Assembly (NCBI RefSeq): GCF_000376225.1
Contig: NZ_AQXL01000124.1
Span: 18,741 to 82,740, forward strand
Origin: Effusibacillus pohliae DSM 22757
GTDB lineage: Bacteria > Bacillota > Bacilli > Tumebacillales > Effusibacillaceae
Reading direction: 5' to 3'
DNA length: 64,000 bases
Part shown: piece after piece, positions 52,900 to 61,998 of the stretch
Layout: every line of letters begins with the position of its first letter
How positions within the stretch are numbered: the stretch's first letter is position 1
Notes under the pieces: model-generated
What the model saw: the letters and a program-made list of their open reading frames with translations, nothing else
Told to the model about the DNA's origin: nothing
Databases searched by the model: none
Translations under genes and position numbers: made by a program

Positions 52900-54767
52900 T
52901 GGATATGAGCGTTTGGGAACTAAACCTTCGCGTACTGGAAGAATATCATCCGCAATTATATAAAAAATTGACTGAAAGGCTAAATCCAGGGCCCGTATCC
53001 TGTTTAACGGAAGCCAGCCGTACCGAGGGCATGACATTGTATGTAGATACAGGTGGAGCCGCCGGTTACCTGCACAGCCGCTATAACCCAAAAGCGGAAT
53101 TGGATCGGTGGTGGGCCGAACAGGAACCCGAGCTGAAGTCAGGAGCGATTCTGATCGGAATGGGTTTGGGGTATCCCCTGCAAAAATTAAGGAATCATTT
53201 GGATTCAGAGGGGATGCTACTGGTCATTGAGCCGTCGCTGGAGATTTTTCGCTGTGCCTTGCAAACGTTGGACCTTCGGGAAGAATTGGCAGATCCCCGC
53301 ATCGCGTTCAGTGTTGAAGAATCTTTATCACACAGTGGTATTAAGGCGGAACGGATTTTGTCGGATCTGTTTTATGATGTTTCCGTGCTGGTCTGGCCTG
53401 CCTACAGGCGGATTTTTGCATCATTCTGCAACGATATGGAAGCGCGAATTCTTGAGGAAGCCAACGATATCCGAATGGATCAAAGAACGTTGCTGTTATT
53501 TTCGCATGATTGGACCCGCAATTTTATCTATAATCTGCCTGCCTTGGTAAAACGGCCAGGTATCAACCTGTTGTTTGACCAGTTTGTCAAACAACCGATC
53601 ATCATTGTGTCAGCCGGTCCATCCTTGAACAAAAACGTACACCTGTTGCATCAGGCAAAAGAGAAAGCGGTGATCATCTGTGTTGATACCGCACTGCGGG
53701 TGTTGCTGAAGCAGGGGATCCTGCCCGATCTGGTGGTGGCATTGGACGGATCGGAAAAAAATTATCAGCACTTTGCGGGAATCGAGGAACGGGGGATACC
53801 GCTGGTGATTTTCCCCACCACCCATTACAAAATTGTGGCCGAGTATGGCGGAAACGGTTTTTCGGTAGCAGGTTCGACCGAATATGTCATTCATGAATTT
53901 CTCGAGTGTGTTGAAGCCAAGGGAGGTGTCAGTTACGGGGGATCGGTCGCCACGGCTGCATTTGACCTGGCTTGTCGCATGGGAGGTGATCCGATTGTTT
54001 TCATCGGCCAGGATTTGGCGTATCCTGATGGACGTTCCCACGCGGCAGGGACCATTTTTGAAAACATCCAGAAAGAATTCGATGCCAGCAAGGGGATGAA
54101 ATTTGTGGAAGGAATCGATGGACGGCCTGTTCTCACAGACCGACCGTTGGATTACTTCAGAAGATGGTTTGAAGATCAGATCGAACTGCGAAGAGGGGAA
54201 AGGAAATTTATTGATGCGACGGAGGGTGGGGCGAAGATTCGCGGCACTGAAATCAGTACCCTCTCGCAAGTGGTCGAAACCTACTGTCAGAAATCGATCG
54301 GGGTCTCGGAAAAAATTGCACAGATTCTTCATTCCTATCAGCCGCCTGATTTGACACAACTCAGAAGCAGGCTCAAGAAGTCCATTAGGAACCTGTATCA
54401 ACTGGGACGTTTATCCCGAATGGCGATTGAATACAACAGCCGCCTGCGGGAAGTCTATCAAGTCCGTAAGATCAAACCCAAAAAGGCAAGTGTATACGTA
54501 GAAAAGTTGGACCGGATTGACAAGTTGATCCAAACACTCAACCAAAGCCGGTTGATTGATTTACTCTTGCAACAAGTCTTGCTTGTGGTAACCAAAGGTA
54601 AACTTTCGGAAGAACCTCCGGGGGAGAATCAGATTCAGAAAGCGATCCGGGTAACGGAAAACGGACGAATCCTGTACAGCGGGATTTGGGAAGCCTCGCG
54701 AAGGGTTCGGGACTATCTGGAAAAGGCACTGAACGAGTTGGCAGATGAGGGAGAGGAGTTTCGATGA
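52899..54767 (+). CDS. Motility-associated factor (Maf) glycosyltransferase, first copy (DUF115)
   Basis: A 622-residue protein. The central DUF115 core shows PIIIVSAGPSLNKNVHLLHQ, ILPDLVVALDGSEKNYQHFA and YGGSVATAAFDLACRMGGDP followed by IVFIGQDLAYPDGRSHA, a GT-A-like fold. Maf proteins transfer sialic-acid-type sugars (pseudaminic or legionaminic acid) to flagellin before export. The N-terminal 200 residues and a helical C-terminus are family-typical. The start is taken as ATG 52899; GTG 52896 and ATG 52905 are alternatives. It is followed by fliS with an ATGA overlap, so flagellin chaperone and glycosyltransferase are co-expressed. Confidence 0.92.
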   Translation: MDMSVWELNLRVLEEYHPQLYKKLTERLNPGPVSCLTEASRTEGMTLYVDTGGAAGYLHSRYNPKAELDRWWAEQEPELKSGAILIGMGLGYPLQKLRNHLDSEGMLLVIEPSLEIFRCALQTLDLREELADPRIAFSVEESLSHSGIKAERILSDLFYDVSVLVWPAYRRIFASFCNDMEARILEEANDIRMDQRTLLLFSHDWTRNFIYNLPALVKRPGINLLFDQFVKQPIIIVSAGPSLNKNVHLLHQAKEKAVIICVDTALRVLLKQGILPDLVVALDGSEKNYQHFAGIEERGIPLVIFPTTHYKIVAEYGGNGFSVAGSTEYVIHEFLECVEAKGGVSYGGSVATAAFDLACRMGGDPIVFIGQDLAYPDGRSHAAGTIFENIQKEFDASKGMKFVEGIDGRPVLTDRPLDYFRRWFEDQIELRRGERKFIDATEGGAKIRGTEISTLSQVVETYCQKSIGVSEKIAQILHSYQPPDLTQLRSRLKKSIRNLYQLGRLSRMAIEYNSRLREVYQVRKIKPKKASVYVEKLDRIDKLIQTLNQSRLIDLLLQQVLLVVTKGKLSEEPPGENQIQKAIRVTENGRILYSGIWEASRRVRDYLEKALNELADEGEEFR

Positions 54768-55168
54768 TCTTGAATCAACCCTATCAGGTGTACCAGAATA
54801 TGGCTGTCCAGACGGCAACACCGGAGAGACTGCTGCTCATGCTATTCGAAGGAGCCATCCGGTTTTGCAAAGAAGCGATTCACGCGCTGCAAACACAAAA
54901 CTATGAGACAGGCAACGCAAAGATCATCCGTGTCCAAAACATTATCAATGAATTGATTGTGACATTGGACCGGGATGTCGGCGGCGAACTCGCCCAGAAT
55001 TTGCTTAGTATCTATCAATATTTGCAACGCCGGCTAATTGAAGCGAATCTCAAAAAGGATCAGAGCATTATAGAAGAGGTCAGCCAACATTTGAAGGAAC
55101 TCTATGAAGGGTTTGCCGAGGCTGCAAAACTTGTAAAGGGACAGGAAACCAAACATGAACACATGTAA
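54764..55168 (+). CDS. fliS: Flagellar export chaperone FliS
   Basis: The protein has 134 residues. QPYQVYQNMAVQTATPERLL and LMLFEGAIRFCKEAIHALQT are the start of FliS, followed by IINELIVTLDRDVGGELAQN. It keeps flagellin unfolded at its C-terminus and delivers it to the export apparatus. ATG 54764 lies in the stop of the Maf gene. Such a close link between FliS and Maf suggests that glycosylation takes place on chaperone-bound flagellin. Confidence 0.95.
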   Translation: MILNQPYQVYQNMAVQTATPERLLLMLFEGAIRFCKEAIHALQTQNYETGNAKIIRVQNIINELIVTLDRDVGGELAQNLLSIYQYLQRRLIEANLKKDQSIIEEVSQHLKELYEGFAEAAKLVKGQETKHEHM

Positions 55169-55505
55169 GCAACTTGCTTCTGAAATTCTTCAAACCTCGA
55201 GACGAATATATGAAGATTTGGCGAATGACAGATGGGATCAGCTTCCCTTGCTTTATCATCAGCGCCAAATCTTGATGGAAGCTTACGAGAAGGAAGAGCG
55301 AAAAGGGTTCCGGCCCGATGAGGAGACAAGAGCGTTTTTGGCGGAATCCCATCAATGGATCCTGAAAGAAGAGGAATTGTTGAAACATAAACGAAAAGCA
55401 GTGCTGGAAGACCTGGAAACGTGTCAAAAACTCCGGAATGGTGTGCAAAACTACTATCATGATCAAGTAAAAGATCATTCCTATTTTTTTGATAAAAAAA
55501 GTTAG
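55155..55505 (+). CDS. FliT-like flagellar chaperone candidate
   Basis: A 116-residue, helical and charged protein (ASEILQTSRRIYEDLANDRW, RQILMEAYEKEERKGFRPDE, WILKEEELLKHKRKAVLEDL). Size, helix content and position right after fliS fit FliT, the chaperone of the cap protein FliD, but sequence identity is too low to be sure. ATG 55155 overlaps the fliS stop by 14 bases. A role in FliD export or in regulation is inferred from context. Confidence 0.7.
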   Translation: MNTCKQLASEILQTSRRIYEDLANDRWDQLPLLYHQRQILMEAYEKEERKGFRPDEETRAFLAESHQWILKEEELLKHKRKAVLEDLETCQKLRNGVQNYYHDQVKDHSYFFDKKS

Positions 55506-55525
55506 GTGCAAGGTACAAGAAAACG

Positions 55526-56902
55526 ATGACGTACTTCGAGCTCAATCTCAATCGGTTGGCAGGAAAAGTCAATACGTCTGTTCTCAGAACGGAAGGGAAA
55601 AGAGTGGGAGTTGAGGCTTCAAGGGCGGGAGCGGTTACCGGATATTTGCCCGATACTCGCACCTATCTACACAGCCGCTACGATCCGGTAAAAGAAGCGG
55701 AACGCTTTGCGGGTGACCTCCGGGCAGACGAAACTTACATTCTAATCTACGGGTTTGGGTTCGGGTATCATGTGGAGGCTGTCCTAAACCGTGTGGGATC
55801 CAGTACCCACGTAATCGTGTTTGAGGCTTCGCTACCCGCTATTTGCACAGCTTTGGAAGTGAGAGATCTATGGTTTTTAGGTGATCGACGGTTGGAGATT
55901 GTGTTTCCGGACGATTCGAACTCATGGGTAACCACTTTTGCGAGAAGTATGGAAGCTGTTTTGGAAAGGGACGGAAGATTGCTGATTCACACGCCGTCTT
56001 TACAAGGAATCCCTGATGAGTTGGCGGAGGTCAAACGACTGCTTGAAGAATGGAAAGTTTTGAGCGGAAGCGCAGCTGACACGCAGTTAATCAAGCAGAA
56101 CCTTCGGTTTCATCAGGAGCGGGTCGGCGGTTTGCCGAATGTTACGCAGTATTTTCAGCAATTTTACGGCATCCCCGGTATACTTGTTGCGGCAGGTCCT
56201 TCCCTTGATCGGAACGGTCATTTGCTGTCGCAGGTGAAGGGAAAAGCATTCATTTTGTCAGTGGGAACAGCGGTAAAAGCTTTGATTGGGATGGGGGTTG
56301 AACCTGATTTGATGATTCTGACCGATCCTCATCCAAGAGTGGCGGAGCAATTGAAAGATGTTGATGTTGAAATACCGCTGATCCTGTTTCCGACTGTACA
56401 TGAATCTGTATTCAGGCAGCATAAAGGGCCCAAAATCTATGCATTTCAAAAAGGAGTCCCGGAAACCGAGTCTTGGGCGAACGAGTTGGGATACAATCTT
56501 GTTGAGACCGGCGGATCGGTTGCAACTGCCGGATTGGATGTCCTGATCCAGTTGGGGTGCAATCCGATTGTTCTGGTCGGTCAGGACTTGGCATACACGA
56601 ATGGCCGCTCACACGCGTCAAACACTGTATATGATCAGGCACCCCAACCGCAGCCAATCTATCAAACGGAAGCATATGGCGGAGGTATGATCGGAACGAG
56701 TCTGAGTTGGGAAATCTATCGGAAGTGGATCGAACGAAAATGCCGTCGGCATCCCGACAGATTATTTTTGAATGCAACGGAGGGAGGCGCTCGAATTCAT
56801 GGGGTTAGCGAAGTAGATCTCCTGTCAGTGGTTCAAAGTTTTGCCGATCTGCCAGTGCACAGTTTTAGGGATAGCATTTTGAATCAAAATCACCGTTCGT
56901 AG
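55526..56902 (+). CDS. Motility-associated factor (Maf) glycosyltransferase, second copy (DUF115)
   Basis: The protein has 458 residues. It has the DUF115 core again: GIPGILVAAGPSLDRNGHLL, GVEPDLMILTDPHPRVAEQL, TGGSVATAGLDVLIQLGCNP and IVLVGQDLAYTNGRSHA. It is about 165 residues shorter than the first copy, lacking its long helical C-terminus. The two are paralogues with moderate similarity, perhaps with different acceptor sites or different sugars. It lies between the fliS/FliT-like pair and the legionaminic acid genes, so it probably uses CMP-legionaminic acid. Confidence 0.9.
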   Translation: MTYFELNLNRLAGKVNTSVLRTEGKRVGVEASRAGAVTGYLPDTRTYLHSRYDPVKEAERFAGDLRADETYILIYGFGFGYHVEAVLNRVGSSTHVIVFEASLPAICTALEVRDLWFLGDRRLEIVFPDDSNSWVTTFARSMEAVLERDGRLLIHTPSLQGIPDELAEVKRLLEEWKVLSGSAADTQLIKQNLRFHQERVGGLPNVTQYFQQFYGIPGILVAAGPSLDRNGHLLSQVKGKAFILSVGTAVKALIGMGVEPDLMILTDPHPRVAEQLKDVDVEIPLILFPTVHESVFRQHKGPKIYAFQKGVPETESWANELGYNLVETGGSVATAGLDVLIQLGCNPIVLVGQDLAYTNGRSHASNTVYDQAPQPQPIYQTEAYGGGMIGTSLSWEIYRKWIERKCRRHPDRLFLNATEGGARIHGVSEVDLLSVVQSFADLPVHSFRDSILNQNHRS

Positions 56903-56936
56903 CAAACTTGTGTCCGGCATACAGGGAGGTTTGAAG

Positions 56937-57947
56937 GTGAATCTAAAAAACAAAAAAATTATGGTTACTGGCGCCGACGGTTTTATTGGTTCCCATCTGA
57001 CCGAAGAGCTTGTAAGAAGAGGACATGATGTCAGGGCTTTTGTCTATTACAATTCGTTTAATTCCTGGGGGTGGCTGGATACCTTTCCTCGGCAAATCCG
57101 GGATCAGCTGGACGTGTTTGCCGGGGACATTCGCGATCCACATGGGGTTCGACAGGCTATGCAAGGGTGCGATGTTGTGTTTCATTTAGCCGCTTTGATT
57201 GCTATACCCTATTCCTATCATTCGCCGGATACCTACGTGGATACCAATGTGAAAGGAACGCTGAACGTCGTGCAGGCTGCACGGGAACTGGGGGTCGAAA
57301 AGGTCATTCACACTTCGACCAGTGAAGTGTACGGAACGGCAAAATTTGTTCCGATAACAGAGAATCACCCGCTGCAGGGACAATCTCCCTATTCGGCCAG
57401 CAAAATCGGTGCCGACCAGATTGCCATGTCCTTTTACCAATCGTTTGATACGCCGGTTGCCATCATCCGTCCATTCAATACATACGGTCCCCGTCAGTCT
57501 GCAAGGGCCATTATCCCGGCCGTTATCACGCAAATTGCCAGCGGGAAAAGGCAGATCCAACTGGGTGCGCTCCATCCAACACGGGATTTTAATTTCATCA
57601 AGGACACGGTGCGGGGATTTATCGCCGTTGCCGAATCGGACAGCTCCGTTGGGGAAGTGATCAATATCGGCAGCAACTATGAGATTTCCATCGGAGAGAC
57701 AGTGCGGCTGATCGCGGACGTGATGGGAACAGAAGTCGAGATTGTAACCGATCCGGTTCGTCTGAGACCGGAAAAAAGCGAAGTCGAGCGCCTTTGGGCT
57801 GACAATACGAAAGCCAAACGTCTGCTTGGCTGGGAGCCTGTTTACGGCGGGCGAGACGGTTTGAGAAGGGGGTTGCAGGAAACGGTCGAGTGGTTCATGA
57901 ACCCTGAGAATCTGAACCGCTACAAAGCCGATTTCTATAACATATGA
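56937..57947 (+). CDS. legB: NAD-dependent 4,6-dehydratase, LegB-like
   Basis: A 336-residue short-chain (extended SDR) enzyme: KIMVTGADGFIGSHLTEELV with the GxxGxxG loop, VFHLAALIAIPYSYHSPDTY, the Ser/Thr site STSEVYGTAKFVPITENHPL and the catalytic YxxxK in YSASKIGADQIA. Sequence style fits LegB, which makes the 4-keto-6-deoxy sugar from GDP-GlcNAc in the legionaminic acid pathway. GTG 56937 follows GGGAGG; the longer frame to 56910 has no such site. It is the first of seven genes coupled by overlaps. Confidence 0.9.
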   Translation: MNLKNKKIMVTGADGFIGSHLTEELVRRGHDVRAFVYYNSFNSWGWLDTFPRQIRDQLDVFAGDIRDPHGVRQAMQGCDVVFHLAALIAIPYSYHSPDTYVDTNVKGTLNVVQAARELGVEKVIHTSTSEVYGTAKFVPITENHPLQGQSPYSASKIGADQIAMSFYQSFDTPVAIIRPFNTYGPRQSARAIIPAVITQIASGKRQIQLGALHPTRDFNFIKDTVRGFIAVAESDSSVGEVINIGSNYEISIGETVRLIADVMGTEVEIVTDPVRLRPEKSEVERLWADNTKAKRLLGWEPVYGGRDGLRRGLQETVEWFMNPENLNRYKADFYNI

Positions 57948-59131
57948 CAGGAAAGATCAACTTCCACGCTGTCTTGAAAACCATCAGGGACTGTCTGCCA
58001 AAAGATCGCGAGTTCATCGGTTTGCATGAACCGTTTTTTTCCGGCAATGAATGGAACTATGTGAAGGAATGTTTGGATACGGGATGGGTGTCATCGGTCG
58101 GTAAGTTCGTAGACCGATTTGAGAGGCTGCTGGCGGAGTATACGGGAACCAGACGGGCGGTTGCGGTCGTCAACGGCACGGCGGCCTTGCATATTTGCCT
58201 CAAACTGGTCGGTGTTGAAAAAGACGATGAGGTTTTGGTGCCGGCGCTGACGTTTGTCGCTACGGCTAATGTGGTCACTTATTGTGGAGCGATCCCACAT
58301 TTTGTCGACAGCGAAGAGAAAACGCTGGGACTGGATCCCTATAAACTCTCTGTTTACCTGCAAGAGATTGCGGAAGTTCGTTCAGACGGTTGCTTTAACA
58401 AACAAACGGGTCGGCGAATAAAAGCGGTTGTACCGATGCATACATTTGGGCATCCTGTCGATTTGGATCCGCTGGTGGAACTGTGCCACCGATTTAAACT
58501 GGAACTAGTGGAAGACGCGGCCGAGTCACTCGGGTCTTATTATAAAGGGCGTCACACGGGAAACTGGGGACGGGTGGCAGCACTGAGCTTTAATGGGAAT
58601 AAGGTGGTGACCACAGGGGGAGGCGGAGCGATCCTAACGAATGATGAATCCTTGGCAAAACAGGCCAAACATTTGACAACCACGGCCAAACTCCCGCATC
58701 AGTGGGCATTTTATCACGACCAAATCGGGTATAATTACCGCCTTCCCAATCTGAATGCAGCGTTGGGGTGTGCTCAGCTGGAACAACTTCCATCTTTTCT
58801 GGAAAAGAAGAGGTCCTTGGCCAAACGGTATCAGGAAGCTTTCAAGCCAGTCAATGGGGTCAAATTTTTTACAGAGCCTGACTTTGCATACAGCAATTAT
58901 TGGTTAAATGTTTTGTTGCTCGATGGCCACCAGGCCGCAGAGAAGAACCATTTGCTGGAGTTCATGAACCAACATGGAATTATGGCCCGTCCCGCTTGGA
59001 CCTTGATGCACAAACTGCCAATGTTCAGCGCTTGCCCCAGAATGGACCTGACGGTGGCGGAGCGCCTGGAACAACGTATCATTAACATTCCGAGCAGCGT
59101 GTTTCTGGGAGGGGACTATGCGTCGGCGTAA
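57944..59131 (+). CDS. legC: LegC-type aminotransferase (DegT/DnrJ/EryC1 family)
   Basis: A 395-residue PLP enzyme. FIGLHEPFFSGNEWNYVKEC LDTGWVSS is the LegC-type N-terminus; VNGTAALHICLKLVGVEKDD and EVLVPALTFVATANVVTYCG hold the cofactor phosphate and ring; DAAESLGSYYKG provides the Asp, and the Schiff-base Lys is in LSFNGNKVVTTGGGGAI. It adds an amino group at C4 of the 4-keto sugar. ATG 57944 overlaps the legB stop by four bases. Confidence 0.92.
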   Translation: MTGKINFHAVLKTIRDCLPKDREFIGLHEPFFSGNEWNYVKECLDTGWVSSVGKFVDRFERLLAEYTGTRRAVAVVNGTAALHICLKLVGVEKDDEVLVPALTFVATANVVTYCGAIPHFVDSEEKTLGLDPYKLSVYLQEIAEVRSDGCFNKQTGRRIKAVVPMHTFGHPVDLDPLVELCHRFKLELVEDAAESLGSYYKGRHTGNWGRVAALSFNGNKVVTTGGGGAILTNDESLAKQAKHLTTTAKLPHQWAFYHDQIGYNYRLPNLNAALGCAQLEQLPSFLEKKRSLAKRYQEAFKPVNGVKFFTEPDFAYSNYWLNVLLLDGHQAAEKNHLLEFMNQHGIMARPAWTLMHKLPMFSACPRMDLTVAERLEQRIINIPSSVFLGGDYASA

Positions 59132-60272
59132 AATCTGTGTGGTAACGGGAACCCGAGCAGACTATGGGCTGCTTTACTGGTTGATGAAAATGATTCAGGA
59201 TGACGCGGAACTGGAGCTCCAAATTATTGTTACGGGAATGCACTGTTCTCCGGAATTTGGATTAACTTACAAAATTATTGAAGAAGACGGGTTTTTTATC
59301 AATGAAAAAGTAGAAATGCTCTTGTCGAGTGACACGCCTGTCGGGATAGCGAAGTCCATCGGTCTCGGTGTGATTGGTTTTGCCGATGCCTTGGCCAGGT
59401 TGAGGCCCGACTTTCTGGTGCTGTTAGGAGATCGGTATGAAATTCTTGCGGCAGCCCAGGCTGCAATGGTTGCCAAGATTCCGATTGCTCATATTGCGGG
59501 AGGCGACACAACCGAAGGTGCGTATGATGAGTTGATTCGCCACAGTATCACCAAAATGTCCCACCTGCATTTTGTGACAAATGATGCAGCTGCCAAAAGA
59601 GTTCGCCAACTGGGAGAAAATCCGGACTACATTTTCAATGTTGGAAGCCCCGGAATTGATCAAATAAAAAGGCTGAAATTACTCACACGGGAACAGCTGG
59701 AGAAAGAGCTCGATTTTAAGTTTTTATCCAGAAATTTACTCATTACCTTTCATCCTGCCACATTGGATTCTGATTGTCCGGCTGAGCAGTTTCGAGAGCT
59801 CTTGAAAGCTCTGGAAATACTTGGTAATAATGTAGGGTTAATCTTTACGAAGCCAAATTCGGATACTGGGGGACGGTCTTTAATTCGGATGATCGATGAT
59901 TATGTTGCAACACATTCCAATGCCAAGGCTTATACATCTTTGGGGCAACTCCGGTATTTGAGCACCATCGCTCAGGTGGATGCTGTGGTAGGAAATTCAT
60001 CGAGCGGTCTCTATGAGGCACCTTCGTTGAAAACACCGACTGTGAATATTGGAGAGCGGCAAAAAGGACGCTTGCAAGCGTCTTCGGTAATCAATTGCCA
60101 ACCGAAAATGGATGAGATTGTGCAAGCGATCCGAAAATCATTTTTGATAGATTGTTCAAATGTCGTTAACCCATACGGGGACGGAGAAAGTTCACAAAAA
60201 ATCGTAACAGTTCTTAAGGAAATTCAAGATCCGGAAAAATTGCTGAAAAAACATTTTTTTGAGGTGAGCTGA
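59118..60272 (+). CDS. legG: Hydrolysing UDP-sugar 2-epimerase, LegG/NeuC-like
   Basis: A 384-residue enzyme of the UDP-GlcNAc 2-epimerase fold. ICVVTGTRADYGLLYWLMKM, VLLGDRYEILAAAQAAMVAK, AHIAGGDTTEGAYDELIRHS and NSSSGLYEAPSLKTPTVNIG are the NeuC/LegG signatures. It releases the nucleotide and epimerises C2 to give 2,4-diacetamido-2,4,6-trideoxymannose. In the GDP route GDP-sugars are used. The start overlaps legC by 14 bases. Confidence 0.92.
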   Translation: MRRRKICVVTGTRADYGLLYWLMKMIQDDAELELQIIVTGMHCSPEFGLTYKIIEEDGFFINEKVEMLLSSDTPVGIAKSIGLGVIGFADALARLRPDFLVLLGDRYEILAAAQAAMVAKIPIAHIAGGDTTEGAYDELIRHSITKMSHLHFVTNDAAAKRVRQLGENPDYIFNVGSPGIDQIKRLKLLTREQLEKELDFKFLSRNLLITFHPATLDSDCPAEQFRELLKALEILGNNVGLIFTKPNSDTGGRSLIRMIDDYVATHSNAKAYTSLGQLRYLSTIAQVDAVVGNSSSGLYEAPSLKTPTVNIGERQKGRLQASSVINCQPKMDEIVQAIRKSFLIDCSNVVNPYGDGESSQKIVTVLKEIQDPEKLLKKHFFEVS

Positions 60273-60277
60273 ACGAG

Positions 60278-61363
60278 ATGCCAATCTCGCAAAGAGCCTA
60301 TATCATCGCTGAAGTAGGAGTGAACCATAACGGTTCGCTGGAAATGGCGAAACAATTGGTTGATGCCGCAGCCGAGGCCGGGGCCGATGCAGTGAAGTTT
60401 CAAACTTTTAAAGCCGAGAAACTAGTCAGTCGAACTGCGCCAAAGGCAGAGTATCAGACGAAAACGACCGATCAGAACGAATCGCAACTGGAGATGCTGA
60501 AGAAACTGGAATTGGACGAAGCGGCTCATTTGTCTTTGATCAAATATTGCCATGAACAAGGCATTGAGTTTTTGTCGACCCCTTTTGATCTCGAAAGTGT
60601 CGATTTGTTGGCCTACAGGTTTGATCTCCCGCGGCTTAAAATCGCTTCTTCCGAAATTACGAACGCCCCGCTGTTGTTGAACGCGGCACGGTCCGGTAAA
60701 CCGATTATTCTATCAACCGGAATGAGTACCTTGGGGGAAGTGGAAATGGCGTTGGGGGTTTTAGCCTTTGGGTATACCAAGCCGGATGTAACTCCTTCGC
60801 TAGCCGCTTTTTGTCAGGCGTTTTGTTCCGAAGAGGGACAACGGGCATTGCAAGAACGAGTAATCTTGCTCCACTGTACGACAGAGTATCCAGCCCCGGT
60901 CAGAGATGTAAATCTTCGGGCGATGGATACTTTGCAGGCTGCTTTTGGATTACCGGTCGGATTGTCAGATCACACTTCCGGCATTGCAATTCCCATTGCT
61001 GCCGTGGCACGTGGAGCGGTTGTGATCGAAAAACATTTTACCCTTGACAGAGATCTTCCAGGCCCTGACCACAAAGCTTCGCTGGAACCCGAAGAATTGA
61101 AGGCGATGGTGAGGTCGATTCGGGAGGTGGAGGAAGCTTTAGGGTCGGCCCGCAAGTATCCTGCAGGCTCAGAATTCAAAAACATGGTCGCGGCCAGGAA
61201 AAGTCTCGTGGCTGCACGAATAATTGAGAAAGGGGAATTGTTCACTGAACACAATCTGACCATCAAGCGCCCAGGTGACGGCATTTCACCAATGCTGTAC
61301 TGGGAGTGGTTAGGGAAGCAAGCGAAAAAAAACTATCAAGCCGATGAAAAGGTGAGCCTATGA
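60278..61363 (+). CDS. legI: N,N'-diacetyllegionaminate synthase, NeuB/LegI-like
   Basis: A 361-residue protein of the sialic acid synthase family. The TIM barrel holds YIIAEVGVNHNGSLEMAKQL, AVKFQTFKAEKLVS, KIASSEITNAPLLLNAARSG and VGLSDHTSGIAIPIAAVARG AVVIEKHFT, with residues for phosphoenolpyruvate and metal. The C-terminal 60 residues are the SAF (antifreeze-like) domain ending in IKRPGDGISPMLYWEWLGK. It condenses phosphoenolpyruvate with the mannose derivative. The position next to LegB, LegC and LegG supports legionaminic rather than sialic acid. Confidence 0.93.
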   Translation: MPISQRAYIIAEVGVNHNGSLEMAKQLVDAAAEAGADAVKFQTFKAEKLVSRTAPKAEYQTKTTDQNESQLEMLKKLELDEAAHLSLIKYCHEQGIEFLSTPFDLESVDLLAYRFDLPRLKIASSEITNAPLLLNAARSGKPIILSTGMSTLGEVEMALGVLAFGYTKPDVTPSLAAFCQAFCSEEGQRALQERVILLHCTTEYPAPVRDVNLRAMDTLQAAFGLPVGLSDHTSGIAIPIAAVARGAVVIEKHFTLDRDLPGPDHKASLEPEELKAMVRSIREVEEALGSARKYPAGSEFKNMVAARKSLVAARIIEKGELFTEHNLTIKRPGDGISPMLYWEWLGKQAKKNYQADEKVSL

Positions 61364-61998
61364 GCCGGCCTGTGATTGTCCTCGGCGGAGGCGGTCATGC
61401 GAAAGTATTGATTGACACGCTGTTGCTTCAAAATCGGAAGGTGCTTGGTGTTACCGTTCCAGTTGGAGAGTTTTTTGGAAAATCCCTGCTAGGGATCCGG
61501 TGTATCGGGAATGATGACACAATTTTGGAATACCCTGCCGATTCAATTGAATTGGTGAACGGGATCGGATCGGTGGCTGCCCCGGATCTGCGAAAGCGAA
61601 TATTTGAATCGTTTAAAGGATTGGGATACGAGTTTACAAGCGTGGTTCATCCATCGGCCGTGATCTCGGCGGAGGCAGAATTGGCGGAAGGTGTGCAAGT
61701 TATGGCGGGGGCAATTATTCAAACCGGCAGCTCGATAGGGGCCAATACGATTGTAAACACGAAAGTGTCGGTTGATCATGACTGTGCCATAGGGAACCAT
61801 GTGCATCTGGCCCCCGGGGTGACGCTTTCCGGCGGGGTACAGGTAGGGGACGAAGTGCATATTGGAACGGGGGCGACGGTGATCCAAGGGGTCCGCATAG
61901 GAAAGAACAGCATCATTGGCGCGGGGGCCCTGGTATTGAATGATGTGGCCGAGGGAGTTACAGTTGTCGGGGTGCCGGCAAAGGAGGTTCAACGATGA
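61360..61998 (+). CDS. legH: Sugar O/N-acyltransferase, NeuD/LegH-like
   Basis: A 212-residue protein. The N-terminal VIVLGGGGHAKVLIDTLLLQ is the PglD-type Rossmann part and the C-terminal half is a left-handed beta helix of hexapeptide repeats (AEGVQVMAGAIIQTGSSIGA, IGNHVHLAPGVTLSGGVQVG). LegH/PglD enzymes acetylate the C4 amino group of the sugar nucleotide with acetyl-CoA. This fits the step between LegC and LegG. ATG 61360 overlaps the legI stop by four bases. Confidence 0.9.
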   Translation: MSRPVIVLGGGGHAKVLIDTLLLQNRKVLGVTVPVGEFFGKSLLGIRCIGNDDTILEYPADSIELVNGIGSVAAPDLRKRIFESFKGLGYEFTSVVHPSAVISAEAELAEGVQVMAGAIIQTGSSIGANTIVNTKVSVDHDCAIGNHVHLAPGVTLSGGVQVGDEVHIGTGATVIQGVRIGKNSIIGAGALVLNDVAEGVTVVGVPAKEVQR

